NCBI GenBank assembly: GCA_018971185.1
Contig: JAGXBH010000011.1
Coordinates: 1 to 56,752 of the forward strand
Direction: 5' to 3'
DNA: 56,752 bases
Origin: Acidobacteriota bacterium
GTDB lineage: Bacteria > Actinomycetota > Acidimicrobiia > Acidimicrobiales > RAAP-2
The first letter of the stretch is position 1, and every line of letters begins with the position of its first letter. The position numbers and the translations under genes are program-made. This document shows positions 1-8,106 of the stretch, one piece after another. The notes beneath the pieces are model-generated. The model was not told the DNA's origin, searched no databases, and was given only the letters and a program-made list of their open reading frames with translations.

Positions 1-1
1 G

Positions 2-1309
2 CGGGCGGTGCTGGAACGCTTCCCGGTGCCGAGCGTCGTCGAGGACGCCCTACGACGCTTCGCCGCGGTGCGCCGGCGCGCCGGCACGCCCTACCGGAGC
101 CTCGCGGCGCTGGGTGCGCGCAGCCCGCGTCGCGGCATCGACCTCGTCGTGCTCGCGAGTTTCGTCGAGGTCGCCCTGGCCAAGTCCGGTCACGGGGGCC
201 TCGTCGGGATCAACCTCCTGACGAAGGTCCAGGTCCCCACGGCGGCCACGCTCTGCGGGGCGATCCTGGCGGGAGTGGACTACGTGATGATGGGCGCGGG
301 AGTGCCGACCCACATCCCGGGGGTCATCGACGACCTCGTCCACGCGCGTCGCACGACCCTCCCCTTCGTCGTCACCGGCGCCGCCAGCGACCACCCGGCC
401 TCGTCGCTCGACTTCGACCCCCTCCCCTACGTGGGCGACGCGACGCTCGCGCGGCCGAAGTTCGTCGGGATCGTGTCCTCGCACGTCCTCGCGACGGCGC
501 TCGCCAAGCGCAGCAACGGTCCCGTCGACGGCTTCGTCGTGGAGCGTCCGAGCGCCGGCGGTCACAACGCGCCTCCGCGGGGCACCTACCCCCTCGACGA
601 GCGCGGCGGCCCCGTCTACGGACCCCGCGACACGGTCGACTACGAGGTCATGCGCGGACTCGGCGTGCCGTTCTGGATTGGCGGCGGCGTGACGACGTCG
701 TCGGACGTGCGCGACGCCCAGGCGCTGGGCGCGGCGGGCGTGCAAGTGGGGACCATGTTCGCCTACTGCGAGGAGTCGGGCATGGAACCAGGGCTGCGCC
801 GCCGGGTGCTCGCCACGATGTCGCGCCAGCCCCTCGGGGTGAGCACCTCCACGACGGCGTCGTCCACGGGCTACCCCTTCAAGGTGGTGGACCTGCCCGG
901 GACGATCGCCGATCCGCTCACCTACGCGCGCCGCGCACGACGCTGCGACCTGGGCTACCTGCGCGAAGCGTATCTCGACGAGAGCGGGGCGATCGCGTAC
1001 CGCTGCGCGGCCGAGCCCCTCGGGGCCTACGCGCGCAAGGGGGGCTGCGCCGACGACGCGTCATCGACGGCGTGCCTGTGCAACGGGCTCATGGCCACTT
1101 GTGGTCTGGGCCAGATCCGCGCCGGCGGGGAGGTCGAGCCCCCCATCGTCACGAGTGGCGACCGACTCAACGACGTGGCGGTGCTGTTGGTCGGTCGCCC
1201 GGACTACCGCGCGGCCGACGTCATCGACTGGCTGGACCCGTCCAGGCCACCGGTCCTCGAGGGTGACGCCACGACGCCGGCGCCGGCACTGGCGACGGGT
1301 GCGTCGTAG
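2..1309 (+). CDS. Nitronate monooxygenase-like flavoprotein, 5' end cut by window
   Basis: Probable FMN-dependent oxygenase of the nitronate monooxygenase (2-nitropropane dioxygenase) TIM-barrel family. The reading frame is open to the left edge and lacks the usual N-terminal strand, so the gene begins outside the window; the first visible in-frame start is GTG at 8. The phosphate-binding end of the barrel is visible as GGGVTTSSDV followed by GAAGVQVGT, and SAGGHNAP carries the active-site His region. The C-terminal third is cysteine-rich (RRCDLGYL, YRCAAEP, KGGC, ACLCNG), which is typical of one subgroup and might bind metal. The physiological substrate cannot be told from sequence. Confidence 0.8.
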   Translation, partial: RAVLERFPVPSVVEDALRRFAAVRRRAGTPYRSLAALGARSPRRGIDLVVLASFVEVALAKSGHGGLVGINLLTKVQVPTAATLCGAILAGVDYVMMGAGVPTHIPGVIDDLVHARRTTLPFVVTGAASDHPASSLDFDPLPYVGDATLARPKFVGIVSSHVLATALAKRSNGPVDGFVVERPSAGGHNAPPRGTYPLDERGGPVYGPRDTVDYEVMRGLGVPFWIGGGVTTSSDVRDAQALGAAGVQVGTMFAYCEESGMEPGLRRRVLATMSRQPLGVSTSTTASSTGYPFKVVDLPGTIADPLTYARRARRCDLGYLREAYLDESGAIAYRCAAEPLGAYARKGGCADDASSTACLCNGLMATCGLGQIRAGGEVEPPIVTSGDRLNDVAVLLVGRPDYRAADVIDWLDPSRPPVLEGDATTPAPALATGAS

Positions 1310-1321
1310 CCGCCGACCACG

Positions 1322-1350
1322 GTCACAGTTGATACCCCAGTGGGTATACT
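1322..1350 (+). promoter_or_regulatory. Thioredoxin gene promoter
   Basis: A -10 hexamer TATACT at 1345-1350 lies 17 bases downstream of a weak -35 (GTCACA, 1322-1327). The 16-bp palindrome at 1332-1347 fills the spacer and overlaps the -10. The start codon at 1399 has a strong AGGAGG at 1388-1393, so this transcript has a leader of about 40 nt. Confidence 0.6.
1332..1347. promoter_or_regulatory. CsoR/CstR-like operator palindrome
   Basis: Perfect inverted repeat ATACCC-CAGT-GGGTAT. The C-tract/G-tract dyad with flanking ATA/TAT is the form recognised by CsoR-family repressors (copper-sensing CsoR, persulfide-sensing CstR). It overlaps the thioredoxin promoter spacer and -10, which fits repression. 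No CsoR-family gene is in the window. A second palindrome, CGAACGTTCG at 1355-1364, lies around the expected transcription start and resembles a TetR-type half-site pair. Confidence 0.5.
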
Positions 1351-1398
1351 GGAGCGAACGTTCGTTAGGCTAGGACGTGACGCTACGAGGAGGCCGAG

Positions 1399-1779
1399 AT
1401 GGCGACAGTACAAATCACCGGGGAGAACTTCGAGGAGGTCGTGACCAACAACGATCTGGTCCTCGTCGACTTCTGGGCGGCGTGGTGCGGACCCTGCCGC
1501 AGCTTCGCGCCGACCTACGAGAAGGTCTCGGAACAATATCCTGACGCGGTCTTCGCCAAGGTGGACACCGAGGCCGAGCAGGGACTCGCCGCCTCGTTCA
1601 ACATCATGTCGATCCCCACCTTGATGATCATCCGTGAGCAGGTGGTGATCTTCAGCCAGGCCGGTGCGCTGCCCGAGTCGGCGCTCGTCGACCTGGTGCA
1701 GAAGGCCGCCGCGCTGGACATGGCCGAGGTGCATCGACAGATCGCCGAGGAGGCCGCCAGCGCCAACGCCAAGGCGTAG
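1399..1779 (+). CDS. trxA: Thioredoxin
   Basis: Small cytoplasmic dithiol oxidoreductase of 126 residues, close to the usual length of about 105-110 plus a short C-terminal extension. The redox-active WCGPC motif places the catalytic cysteines at residues 30 and 33. The cis-proline loop is seen in MSIPTLMI, and FWAAWCGPC is the normal thioredoxin context. Start ATG is supported by AGGAGG five bases upstream. The palindromic operator in its promoter suggests control by a metal- or sulfane-sulfur-responsive repressor, so this may be a stress-inducible thioredoxin rather than the housekeeping one (inference). Confidence 0.92.
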   Translation: MATVQITGENFEEVVTNNDLVLVDFWAAWCGPCRSFAPTYEKVSEQYPDAVFAKVDTEAEQGLAASFNIMSIPTLMIIREQVVIFSQAGALPESALVDLVQKAAALDMAEVHRQIAEEAASANAKA

Positions 1780-1790
1780 GTCGATTCGAT

Positions 1791-1813
1791 CCACCGATCG
1801 CGCTGATCGGTGG
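1791..1813 (+). terminator. Hairpin after thioredoxin gene
   Basis: Perfect 9-bp stem CCACCGATC / GATCGGTGG with a 5-nt loop, 11 bases after the thioredoxin stop. There is no T-tract after it, as is common for high-GC actinobacterial terminators. Confidence 0.5.
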
Positions 1814-1897
1814 GGGGACCAAGTTCCCAAATCGACGTGAATCCTTCGGGGCGCGCGTCGCCACCTGCGACACTGAGAGTGGGAGAAAGGTGTTGCT

Positions 1898-3136
1898 ATG
1901 AAGGTGGTATCGCTGGCGCAGGTCGCCGAACGACTCGAGGCCCTCGCCCCCAACGAGCCGAGGATCGTGGTGTCGGGGAACTTCGCGACGCCGTGGGAAC
2001 TGGTCCAGCTGGCCGCGGCCACGATCCCCGTCTTCCGATTCTTCGTGCTGAACCCCCAAGCGGGCTGGCCCCGGCGCGAGGGCATCATCACCGAGACGCC
2101 CTTCGTCGGCGCGGGCGTGCGCGACGATGACGACCTCAAGTACCTGCCGATGCGGCTCTCGCTGGTGCCGCGGCTCTTCGCGACCAGCCGACCGCCCGAC
2201 GTGGTGATGGTCCAGACGTCCACCCCACGCAACGGCAAGGTCTCCCTGGGCATCGAGACCAACCTGCTGCCCGCCGCGATCGAGGAGGTCCGCCGTCGCG
2301 GCGGCCTAGTGATCGCCCAGCTCAACCCCCAGATGCCCTACACCTTCGGCGACTCCGAGCTCGTCATCGACGACATCGACGTCGCGATCGAGGTCGAGTC
2401 GACGCTCCCCTCCCCCGACGAGCGACTCGCCGACGACGCGGCCCGCACCATCGGCGAGAGCGTCGCGTCGCTCTGCTCCGACGGGGCGACGCTGCAACTG
2501 GGCATCGGACTGCTGCCCGACGCCGCGCTCGATCAGATGCACCACCGTCGTCACCTCGGCGTCTGGTCCGAGATGGTCAGCGACGGGATCATGCGACTCG
2601 ACCGCGCGGGGGCCATCGACGTGAACCGGGTGATGACCAGCACGTTCCTCTTCGGTACGCCCGAGCTCTACGAGTGGGCCGACGAGAACCCCCGCCTGGT
2701 CATGCGCCGGACCGAGGTGGCGAACAACCCGGCGCGCATCGCCGACCAACCCGCGATGCTCTCGATCAACACCGCCCTTCAGGTCGACCTCTACGCCCAA
2801 TCGAACGCCAGTTTCGTGCGGGGTCGGATCTACTCGGGCTTCGGCGGACAGCCCGACTTCGTCTCGGGCGCCCTGCACTCGCGCGGCGGCCAAGCGGTGC
2901 TGGCCCTGCGGAGTTGGCACGACAAGAGCGACGCCTCGAACATCGTGGCGCTCCTGGAGAACCCGGTGTGCTCCTTCCAGCACTCGGCCATCGTGACCGA
3001 ACAGGGCATCGCGCCGATCTTCGGCTTCTCCCAGCAATCGCAGGCGCTCTCGCTCATCGAGCACGCGGCGCACCCGCGCGCCCGGGGGCCACTCGCCGAG
3101 GCCGCCCAGCGGATGCACCTCCTCGGCTCCGATTGA
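1898..3136 (+). CDS. Acetyl-CoA hydrolase/CoA-transferase family protein
   Basis: A 412-residue protein of the acetyl-CoA hydrolase/4-hydroxybutyrate CoA-transferase family, which moves CoA between carboxylic acids through an enzyme glutamyl-CoA intermediate. The C-terminal half has the family signature SGFGGQPDF, followed by a region ending ENPVCSFQHSAIVTEQGIA, where related enzymes have their allowed-acyl binding segment. The family normally runs 430-500 residues, so this is a short member. GAGAAAGGTG lies just upstream of the ATG. It converges with the next gene across a 4-base gap. The acyl substrate is not predictable. Confidence 0.8.
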   Translation: MKVVSLAQVAERLEALAPNEPRIVVSGNFATPWELVQLAAATIPVFRFFVLNPQAGWPRREGIITETPFVGAGVRDDDDLKYLPMRLSLVPRLFATSRPPDVVMVQTSTPRNGKVSLGIETNLLPAAIEEVRRRGGLVIAQLNPQMPYTFGDSELVIDDIDVAIEVESTLPSPDERLADDAARTIGESVASLCSDGATLQLGIGLLPDAALDQMHHRRHLGVWSEMVSDGIMRLDRAGAIDVNRVMTSTFLFGTPELYEWADENPRLVMRRTEVANNPARIADQPAMLSINTALQVDLYAQSNASFVRGRIYSGFGGQPDFVSGALHSRGGQAVLALRSWHDKSDASNIVALLENPVCSFQHSAIVTEQGIAPIFGFSQQSQALSLIEHAAHPRARGPLAEAAQRMHLLGSD

Positions 3137-3140
3137 CGCC

Positions 3141-4025
3141 TCACCAGGTCGCGATCTGTGCCGACCCCTCGCGACAGATCCGCTCGAACAGGGTCATGTC
3201 GCCGGCGAAGGGGGAATCGGGCACCGGCCAATGGACGATGACTTCGTCGAAGCCGAGCTCCCCGTAGCGGCCGGCCCAGTCGAGGAAGGCCTCGTACGAG
3301 GCCAGCGGCGCCTCGTCGCCCCCGAAGTCGAGCAGGAGTCGTCGCAGCGTCGATCGTTCGCGGCCCCCTCGTTCGAGGGCTGCGTCCATCGCCGCCACGC
3401 GCGAGCGGACGACCTCGTAGGTGGTGGCGTCGGAGGCGCCCTCGTCGCCGGTCAGACTCACCCAACCATCGGCGATCTCACTCGTCAACGCCATGGACTT
3501 CGGGCCGAGGGCGCTGAGGTAGAGCGGCGGACGCGGTCGCTGACGCGGTCCTGGCAGTTGGCGTGAGTCCACCACTCGGTAGTGGTTCCCGACCAGGGTG
3601 GAACTGGGCTCGCGCAAGAGTCGGTCGAGGAATTGGGTGAACTCGACGAACCTCTCGTGGCGCTGCGCCCGGGACCAGGGGGCGTGACCGAGGGTCGTGG
3701 CGTCGAAGCCCGTGCCCCCAGCCCCGACGCCGACGTTGAGGCGACCGTCGCTGATGTCGTCGATCGCGATGAGGTCCTTCGCCAGGACGAGAGGGTGTCG
3801 AAAGTTGGGCGAGGTGACCAGGGGCCCGATGCGTAGCCTCGTGGTCACGGTGGCGGCGGCGACGAGCGTCGGGACCATCGAGAACCACGGGGCGTCGCGG
3901 AACGACCGCCAGGACAGGTGGTCGTAGGTGTAGCCCGCGTGCAGGCCCCACTCGTCGGCGTGGCTCCAGTGAGCTCGCGCCTCACGCCAGGCCGCGTAGG
4001 GCAGGATGACGACGCTGAGTCTCAT
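3141..4025 (-). CDS. LLM-class F420-dependent oxidoreductase
   Basis: A 294-residue luciferase-like TIM-barrel protein, the usual size for F420-dependent members in actinobacteria. Typical signatures are the early RLRIGPLVTSP strand, KDLIAIDDISDGRLNVGVGAGG with the conserved glycine-rich cofactor loop, and GPKSMALTSEIADGWV near the middle. It would reduce or oxidise a small organic substrate with F420 (possibly FMN) as hydride carrier. No ribosome-binding site precedes the ATG; instead TAGCAT ends six bases before it, so translation is probably leaderless. Substrate unknown. Confidence 0.82.
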   Translation of the reverse strand: MRLSVVILPYAAWREARAHWSHADEWGLHAGYTYDHLSWRSFRDAPWFSMVPTLVAAATVTTRLRIGPLVTSPNFRHPLVLAKDLIAIDDISDGRLNVGVGAGGTGFDATTLGHAPWSRAQRHERFVEFTQFLDRLLREPSSTLVGNHYRVVDSRQLPGPRQRPRPPLYLSALGPKSMALTSEIADGWVSLTGDEGASDATTYEVVRSRVAAMDAALERGGRERSTLRRLLLDFGGDEAPLASYEAFLDWAGRYGELGFDEVIVHWPVPDSPFAGDMTLFERICREGSAQIATW

Positions 4026-4031
4026 GTCACG

Positions 4032-4037
4032 ATGCTA
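4032..4037 (-). promoter_or_regulatory. -10 box of leaderless promoter (F420 oxidoreductase)
   Basis: TAGCAT on the minus strand, six bases before the ATG at 4025. The predicted transcription start falls on or next to the start codon. No convincing -35. Confidence 0.5.
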
Positions 4038-4062
4038 CGTGCGCGCCCGTGGCTCCACCGCC

Positions 4063-5118
4063 CTAGCGGGCCGACAACGTCACGAAGTCGCGAGCGTAGG
4101 CGGGCTGGAAGAACCGGGCGGGCGTCTGCACCATCGTCGGCGTCAGGTCGCGGCCGTTGCCCGGGGTCGCGTAGCCCGTGGGCGTCGAGGGTAGATACGT
4201 CGCGAAGATGGGCCAGAGGGGATTCATGTCCAAGACCATCGCGCGCACCGCACCAGCGCGCACGAGGATGCGCGCGAGGTCCACGATGTTCATCTCCCCC
4301 TCCACGTACACCAACGCGCCGCTGGCGGTGATGCCCAACCCGGAACGCGGCGTGTCGATCCGGTTGTTCAAGGAATAGCCCCAACGCGCCACGTCGGTGG
4401 CCTGCAGGCCCGCGACCGGGGCTCCGTGATCCACCAAGAGCGTGAGGTTCTGACGCACCGCGACGACGTTCGCGTTCATTCTCACGTCACGCCCCCACCG
4501 TCCCACCGTCAACGAACCATCCTTGTAGATGACCAGGGACGCCGCGCCGTTCACGAGCGGGGCGACCAGATGGCCCTCACTCAAGTAGCCACCGTGCGAG
4601 TCCTTCATCAAGAATCCCCCGCTGAAGGCCGCGACCAAGGTCTTCGACGCGGCGCGCGAGACCGGCGCGGTGTACTTCCAGAACAGGCCGCCGGGGCTCA
4701 AACTACCCGAGTAGAGACGCGCACTCAGCAGTCGAGGGTCGATCCACGCCACTCCGGCGACGGTGGTGGGATTGTCGAGTGGTCGCAACGTGGTCGTGAA
4801 GATCGCGCTGTGCCCCTGCACGGTGCGCCCCGCGGGGCGATAGACACCCTCGCCGGCCGCGGCGGGAACGACGAAGGACGTGAGGTTCGCGGGTCGGGCC
4901 AGGGGCGCCAACCTGGCGATCACCGCGGCCCCCGTCGTCCGCGCAGTCGCGCGCGCCGTCACGGTCCCGTTCGACGTCGTCGCGGCGGTCGTCGCGGCGC
5001 CAGAGTCCACCGCCGCGACACCGGCGCCGATCACGGCGGCCGCGACCGCGGCCGCGGCGACGAGCCGAGGCGGCCTCTTCGACCTACCACCCAGGGTGAC
5101 GTGACGAGGACGCGCCAC
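4063..5118 (-). CDS. Secreted phosphodiester glycosidase (NAGPA)-like protein
   Basis: A 351-residue protein with a basic N-terminus and one hydrophobic segment (about residues 17-42, LVAAAAVAAAVIGAGVAAV), giving a signal peptide or anchor and then an Ala/Thr-rich linker. The body resembles the phosphodiester glycosidase/NAGPA fold: VAAFSGGFLM, GVAWIDPRLL, SLNNRIDTPRSGLGI and a late ALVYVEGEMN/AMVLDMN pair, where the family places its acidic active-site residues. Such domains cleave or bind sugar phosphodiesters outside the membrane in envelope metabolism. Start is GTG at 5118 with no strong Shine-Dalgarno; the true start could be slightly internal. Function beyond the fold is unproven. Confidence 0.65.
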   Translation of the reverse strand: MARPRHVTLGGRSKRPPRLVAAAAVAAAVIGAGVAAVDSGAATTAATTSNGTVTARATARTTGAAVIARLAPLARPANLTSFVVPAAAGEGVYRPAGRTVQGHSAIFTTTLRPLDNPTTVAGVAWIDPRLLSARLYSGSLSPGGLFWKYTAPVSRAASKTLVAAFSGGFLMKDSHGGYLSEGHLVAPLVNGAASLVIYKDGSLTVGRWGRDVRMNANVVAVRQNLTLLVDHGAPVAGLQATDVARWGYSLNNRIDTPRSGLGITASGALVYVEGEMNIVDLARILVRAGAVRAMVLDMNPLWPIFATYLPSTPTGYATPGNGRDLTPTMVQTPARFFQPAYARDFVTLSAR

Positions 5119-5413
5119 GAGGGGCGCGAAGGGACCAGCGGATGGCGACGCGGAGATTTCACGGTGCTGTTCTAGTGTGCGGCACTAAGAAGCCTCTAAG
5201 GCCACCACGAAGATTTGTTGACAATTGACGAGGGCCCGCACGAGATGGCGAGGCCGTCCCTCACCTCATCGTCGACGTCACGCCCACATGTCGCACGCGA
5301 CCTGCCGCGGTGGTCTCGACCGCCCTGCTTCACGCCAACCAATCCGAGCAATGTCGGGCTCCCCGAGGGGGGATCTCACCGGTGATTCTCCCTATTCACG
5401 GGCTGAATCCCAG
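5119..5413. other. Divergent intergenic region, nothing convincing besides promoters
   Basis: About 300 bases between two divergent genes. TTGACA occurs at 5218-5223 on the plus strand, but no matching -10 follows at 16-18 bases. The only convincing element is the TAGGAT box at its right end. I see no tRNA, riboswitch or small gene. Confidence 0.4.
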
Positions 5414-5419
5414 TAGGAT
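5414..5419 (+). promoter_or_regulatory. -10 box of leaderless promoter (TauE gene)
   Basis: TAGGAT six bases before the GTG start at 5426. It sits inside a short dyad, GAATCC (5405-5410) / GGATTC (5416-5421), that could be an operator or hairpin. Read as a Shine-Dalgarno it would be weak; read as a -10 its position matches the other leaderless genes here. Confidence 0.5.
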
Positions 5420-5425
5420 TCGAAA

Positions 5426-6208
5426 GTGCTGGCCACCGCCGTCCCACTCGTGTGGAAGATCCTCGTCATCTTCGTCGCCGGTTGTGCGGCTGGCATCTCC
5501 AACGGCATCGCCGGCGGTGGGACCTTCATCAGTTTCCCGACCCTCTTGGCGTTGGGCATCCCCACGCTGACCGCCAACATGTCGTCGTCGGTGGGGATCC
5601 TGCCCAGTACGTTTGGTGGCGTCCGCGGCTTCCGACGCGAGTTGAGGATCCATCGCCACCTCCTGCGCGAGCTTCTACCCACTTGCGTCCTGGGATCGGG
5701 CGTCGGCACGGCGTTGCTGCTCGTGGGCAGCAACCACACCTTCTCGATCGTCGTCCCGTGGCTCATCGGCATGGCGACGGTCCTCTTCGCCGTCGCGCCG
5801 CGGGTCACCCGATGGTTGGCGAGGAAGGAGTCCACCTCGCACCCCAGCGCGGTGCGGCGCCGCTCGCTGTTCGCGGGGATCTTCGTCGCCTCGATGTACG
5901 GCGGCTACTTCGGCGCGGGTCTGGGCATCGTCCTTCTCGCGGTGATGGCCCTGACCCTGCCCTACGACCTCAATGTCCTCCAGGGCCTGCGAGTGGCACT
6001 CTCACTCTTGATCAACGTCGTCGCCGGGGTGGTCTTCGTCGTGCGCGGACACCTCGCCCTGCAGGCGGTCCTGGTCCTCCTAGTGGGCGCGCTGGTGGGC
6101 GGTTGGCTCGGTACTCTCCTGATCCGACGCGTCTCGCCGACGGCCGTGCGCGCGATGGTCATCATCATCGGGACGGTCACCACCGTCAAACTCGCGATGA
6201 GCGCCTAG
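5426..6208 (+). CDS. TauE/SafE-family sulfite/organosulfonate exporter
   Basis: A 260-residue polytopic membrane protein with about eight hydrophobic segments. It belongs to the TauE/SafE family of putative anion exporters (sulfite, sulfoacetate, sulfolactate). The signature GISNGIAGGGTFISFP near residue 25 and its repeat MYGGYFGAGLGIVLLA near 155 mark the two pseudo-symmetric halves. The 260-residue length is normal. Start GTG at 5426 is chosen because a TAGGAT -10 ends six bases upstream. It stands alone between a divergent and a convergent gene. The substrate is unknown. Confidence 0.85.
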   Translation: MLATAVPLVWKILVIFVAGCAAGISNGIAGGGTFISFPTLLALGIPTLTANMSSSVGILPSTFGGVRGFRRELRIHRHLLRELLPTCVLGSGVGTALLLVGSNHTFSIVVPWLIGMATVLFAVAPRVTRWLARKESTSHPSAVRRRSLFAGIFVASMYGGYFGAGLGIVLLAVMALTLPYDLNVLQGLRVALSLLINVVAGVVFVVRGHLALQAVLVLLVGALVGGWLGTLLIRRVSPTAVRAMVIIIGTVTTVKLAMSA

Positions 6209-6215
6209 GACCGTC

Positions 6216-7301
6216 TCACTTGGAGGCGCGCAGCCGCGCGATCACGTCGTCGACCACGCCGCTGGTCGAGGAATCCCCGCCGAGGTCGAACGTGCGATAC
6301 CCCTCGGCGGCCCCTTCGAGGGTGGCGTTGCGCAGTCGCGTGCCCGCCGCGAGGAACGCGGGGTCGTCGAGTTTCGCCGCGGCCTGGTCGAGCAACGCCG
6401 CACCGGCCAACAGCATGGCCATCGGATTGGCGACGTTCTTGCCCTGCAGTGACGGGGCGGTCCCGTGGGGCGCCTCGGCCATCGCGACCTTGGGTCGAAG
6501 ATTCTCGTCCAGCGCCATCAACACCGACTCCGCGCCCGCGATCGAGCCGAACATCGCGAGGACGAGGTCGCTCAGACAGTCACCGTCGCGATTGAGCGCG
6601 GGGATCACCAGCGTGCGCTCGTGGATCTCGGTCATGAGGCCGGCGTAGGTGGTGTCGATCAACGCGGGCCGGTAGGTGACCGTCGGATGGCGCGCGGCGG
6701 CGGCGTCCATCTCCTCCTTGAGCATCCCCTCGTAGGTGGGCGAGACCGTCCACTTGGGACCGCCGTAGACCAGCCCGCCACTCGCCTCGGCCGCGACGAA
6801 GGCGTACTCGGCGACACTGGTGCACACCGAGCGCTCGATCCTCTCGGTGCGCCAGGCCGTCTCCGTCACCTGTCCGGCCTCACCCTCGCGACCCTCGGCC
6901 GCGCCGTAGGCGTCACCCACGGCCATGCGCACCACGATGATCGGCGTGTTGGTCCCCACCACCGGTGGCGTCACGCCCGGGATGCGTCGACCGGTGCGAA
7001 CGATGACCGAGCCCCCGATACCCTCGCGCAGTAGGCGATTCGGCGATCCCACGCCGCCGATCTCGGGCGGAGTGACGGTCGCCGCCTTGAGCCCCAAGCC
7101 CGTCTCGACCATCGCGGCGGCGGCCTCGCGCACCACGTCGTTCTTGGTGCGACGCCGGTTCTCCAGGGACATGTCGTAGTTGACGAAGTGCAGATTGACG
7201 CCCAGCAGTTCGGGCGTCATCGCGCGCAGGGACTCCTCCAGGAGTTCCTGGCCGGTCTCGTCGCCGTCGCAGACGACAATGGTGGCAGTTGAGTTGGTCA
7301 C
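6216..7301 (-). CDS. Isocitrate/isopropylmalate-dehydrogenase-like oxidative decarboxylase
   Basis: A 361-residue member of the beta-decarboxylating dehydrogenase family (isocitrate, isopropylmalate, tartrate and homoisocitrate dehydrogenases). The metal-binding Asp cluster is present in NRDGDCLSD, and EAPHGTAPSLQGKNVANP is the strongly conserved NAD(P)-binding segment. The N-terminal substrate loop (RTGRRIPGV) differs from typical IDH or IPMDH, so specificity is open. It lies just after livF and on the same strand, but has its own TAGACT -10 seven bases before the GTG, so it can be transcribed separately. It may oxidise a hydroxyacid delivered by the adjacent transporter (inference). Confidence 0.78.
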   Translation of the reverse strand: MTNSTATIVVCDGDETGQELLEESLRAMTPELLGVNLHFVNYDMSLENRRRTKNDVVREAAAAMVETGLGLKAATVTPPEIGGVGSPNRLLREGIGGSVIVRTGRRIPGVTPPVVGTNTPIIVVRMAVGDAYGAAEGREGEAGQVTETAWRTERIERSVCTSVAEYAFVAAEASGGLVYGGPKWTVSPTYEGMLKEEMDAAAARHPTVTYRPALIDTTYAGLMTEIHERTLVIPALNRDGDCLSDLVLAMFGSIAGAESVLMALDENLRPKVAMAEAPHGTAPSLQGKNVANPMAMLLAGAALLDQAAAKLDDPAFLAAGTRLRNATLEGAAEGYRTFDLGGDSSTSGVVDDVIARLRASK

Positions 7302-7308
7302 GCGTCAG

Positions 7309-7314
7309 AGTCTA
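7309..7314 (-). promoter_or_regulatory. -10 box of leaderless promoter (IDH-like gene)
   Basis: TAGACT on the minus strand, seven bases before the GTG at 7301, with no ribosome-binding site between. -35 not recognisable. Confidence 0.5.
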
Positions 7315-7344
7315 CGTGAGGATCACTGCGCGACTCGGTGGACC

Positions 7345-8106
7345 TCAGTCCTTGGGCGCGTGGGTGGCCGCGCCGCCACCCAGGAAGGACTCGATGAAGA
7401 TCGGGTTCTGCGCGAGGTCGTCGGGCGCGCCGTCGAGCACGACGCGTCCGCCCCCGAGGACGTAGGTCCAGTCCGAGATGCGCAGCGCGGCCTTGGCGCG
7501 TTGCTCGACGAGCAAGACCGTCGAGCCGAAGTCGGCGAAGCCGCGGATGTACTCCTCGAGCAGCTGGGTCGCCACGATCGGCGCGAGGTTCGCGGTGGGC
7601 TCGTCGAGCACCAGCACCGAGGGCGAGAGCATGAGCACCCGACCCATCGCCAGCATCTTTCGCTCACCACCCGAGAGCTTCCCCGCCTTACGCGACATCA
7701 TGGCCTTGAGCTTGGGGAAGAACTCGAGGACGGCGTCGATTCGACCCCGGATCTCGTGACGCGCCAGGAGGTACCCACCGATCTCCAGGTTCTCCTTGAC
7801 CGACAGGGGCGGGAAGACGTCGTCGATCTGGGGCACGTACCCCACGCCGATCTTGGCCACCTCCTCCGAGGGCGTGTTGGTGATCACGGTGTCGCCCACC
7901 TTGACGGTGCCGTCGAGGACCCGTACCACGCCGACCAGGGACTTGAGCAGGGTCGACTTGCCCGAGCCGTTGGGTCCGACGATCGAGATCACCTTGCCAG
8001 GGGTGGCCTCGATGTCGATGTCGCTGACGATGGCGCGGCCGTCGTAGCCCGCCGCGAGGCCGGTGGCCGTGAGGACCTGGCCCTTCTTTGAGAGTTCAAC
8101 CGACAA
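7345..8106 (-). CDS. livF: Branched-chain-amino-acid-type ABC importer ATPase LivF
   Basis: A 253-residue ATP-binding protein of the HAAT (Liv) importer family. Walker A is GPNGSGKST, the signature is LSGGERKMLAMG, and Walker B is VLVLDEPTANL. The TTG start overlaps the end of the upstream livMG gene by 11 bases, which indicates translational coupling. It forms the second ATPase of the importer with the LivG half of the fusion protein. Liv-type systems carry branched-chain amino acids, but also amides, urea and aromatic or dicarboxylic acids. The FAH gene and GntR regulator at the head of the operon point to a carboxylic acid rather than an amino acid (inference). Confidence 0.9.
   Translation of the reverse strand: MSVELSKKGQVLTATGLAAGYDGRAIVSDIDIEATPGKVISIVGPNGSGKSTLLKSLVGVVRVLDGTVKVGDTVITNTPSEEVAKIGVGYVPQIDDVFPPLSVKENLEIGGYLLARHEIRGRIDAVLEFFPKLKAMMSRKAGKLSGGERKMLAMGRVLMLSPSVLVLDEPTANLAPIVATQLLEEYIRGFADFGSTVLLVEQRAKAALRISDWTYVLGGGRVVLDGAPDDLAQNPIFIESFLGGGAATHAPKD

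Noticed and set aside
5119..5413. Possible riboswitch or small RNA before the TauE gene.
   Set aside because: No conserved aptamer features recognised and the transcript seems to start at the GTG.
5405..5421. Hairpin GAATCC/GGATTC over a presumed TauE ribosome-binding site, first read as a translational switch.
   Set aside because: The same bases form a -10 box at the leaderless spacing, so the hairpin would not be in the transcript.
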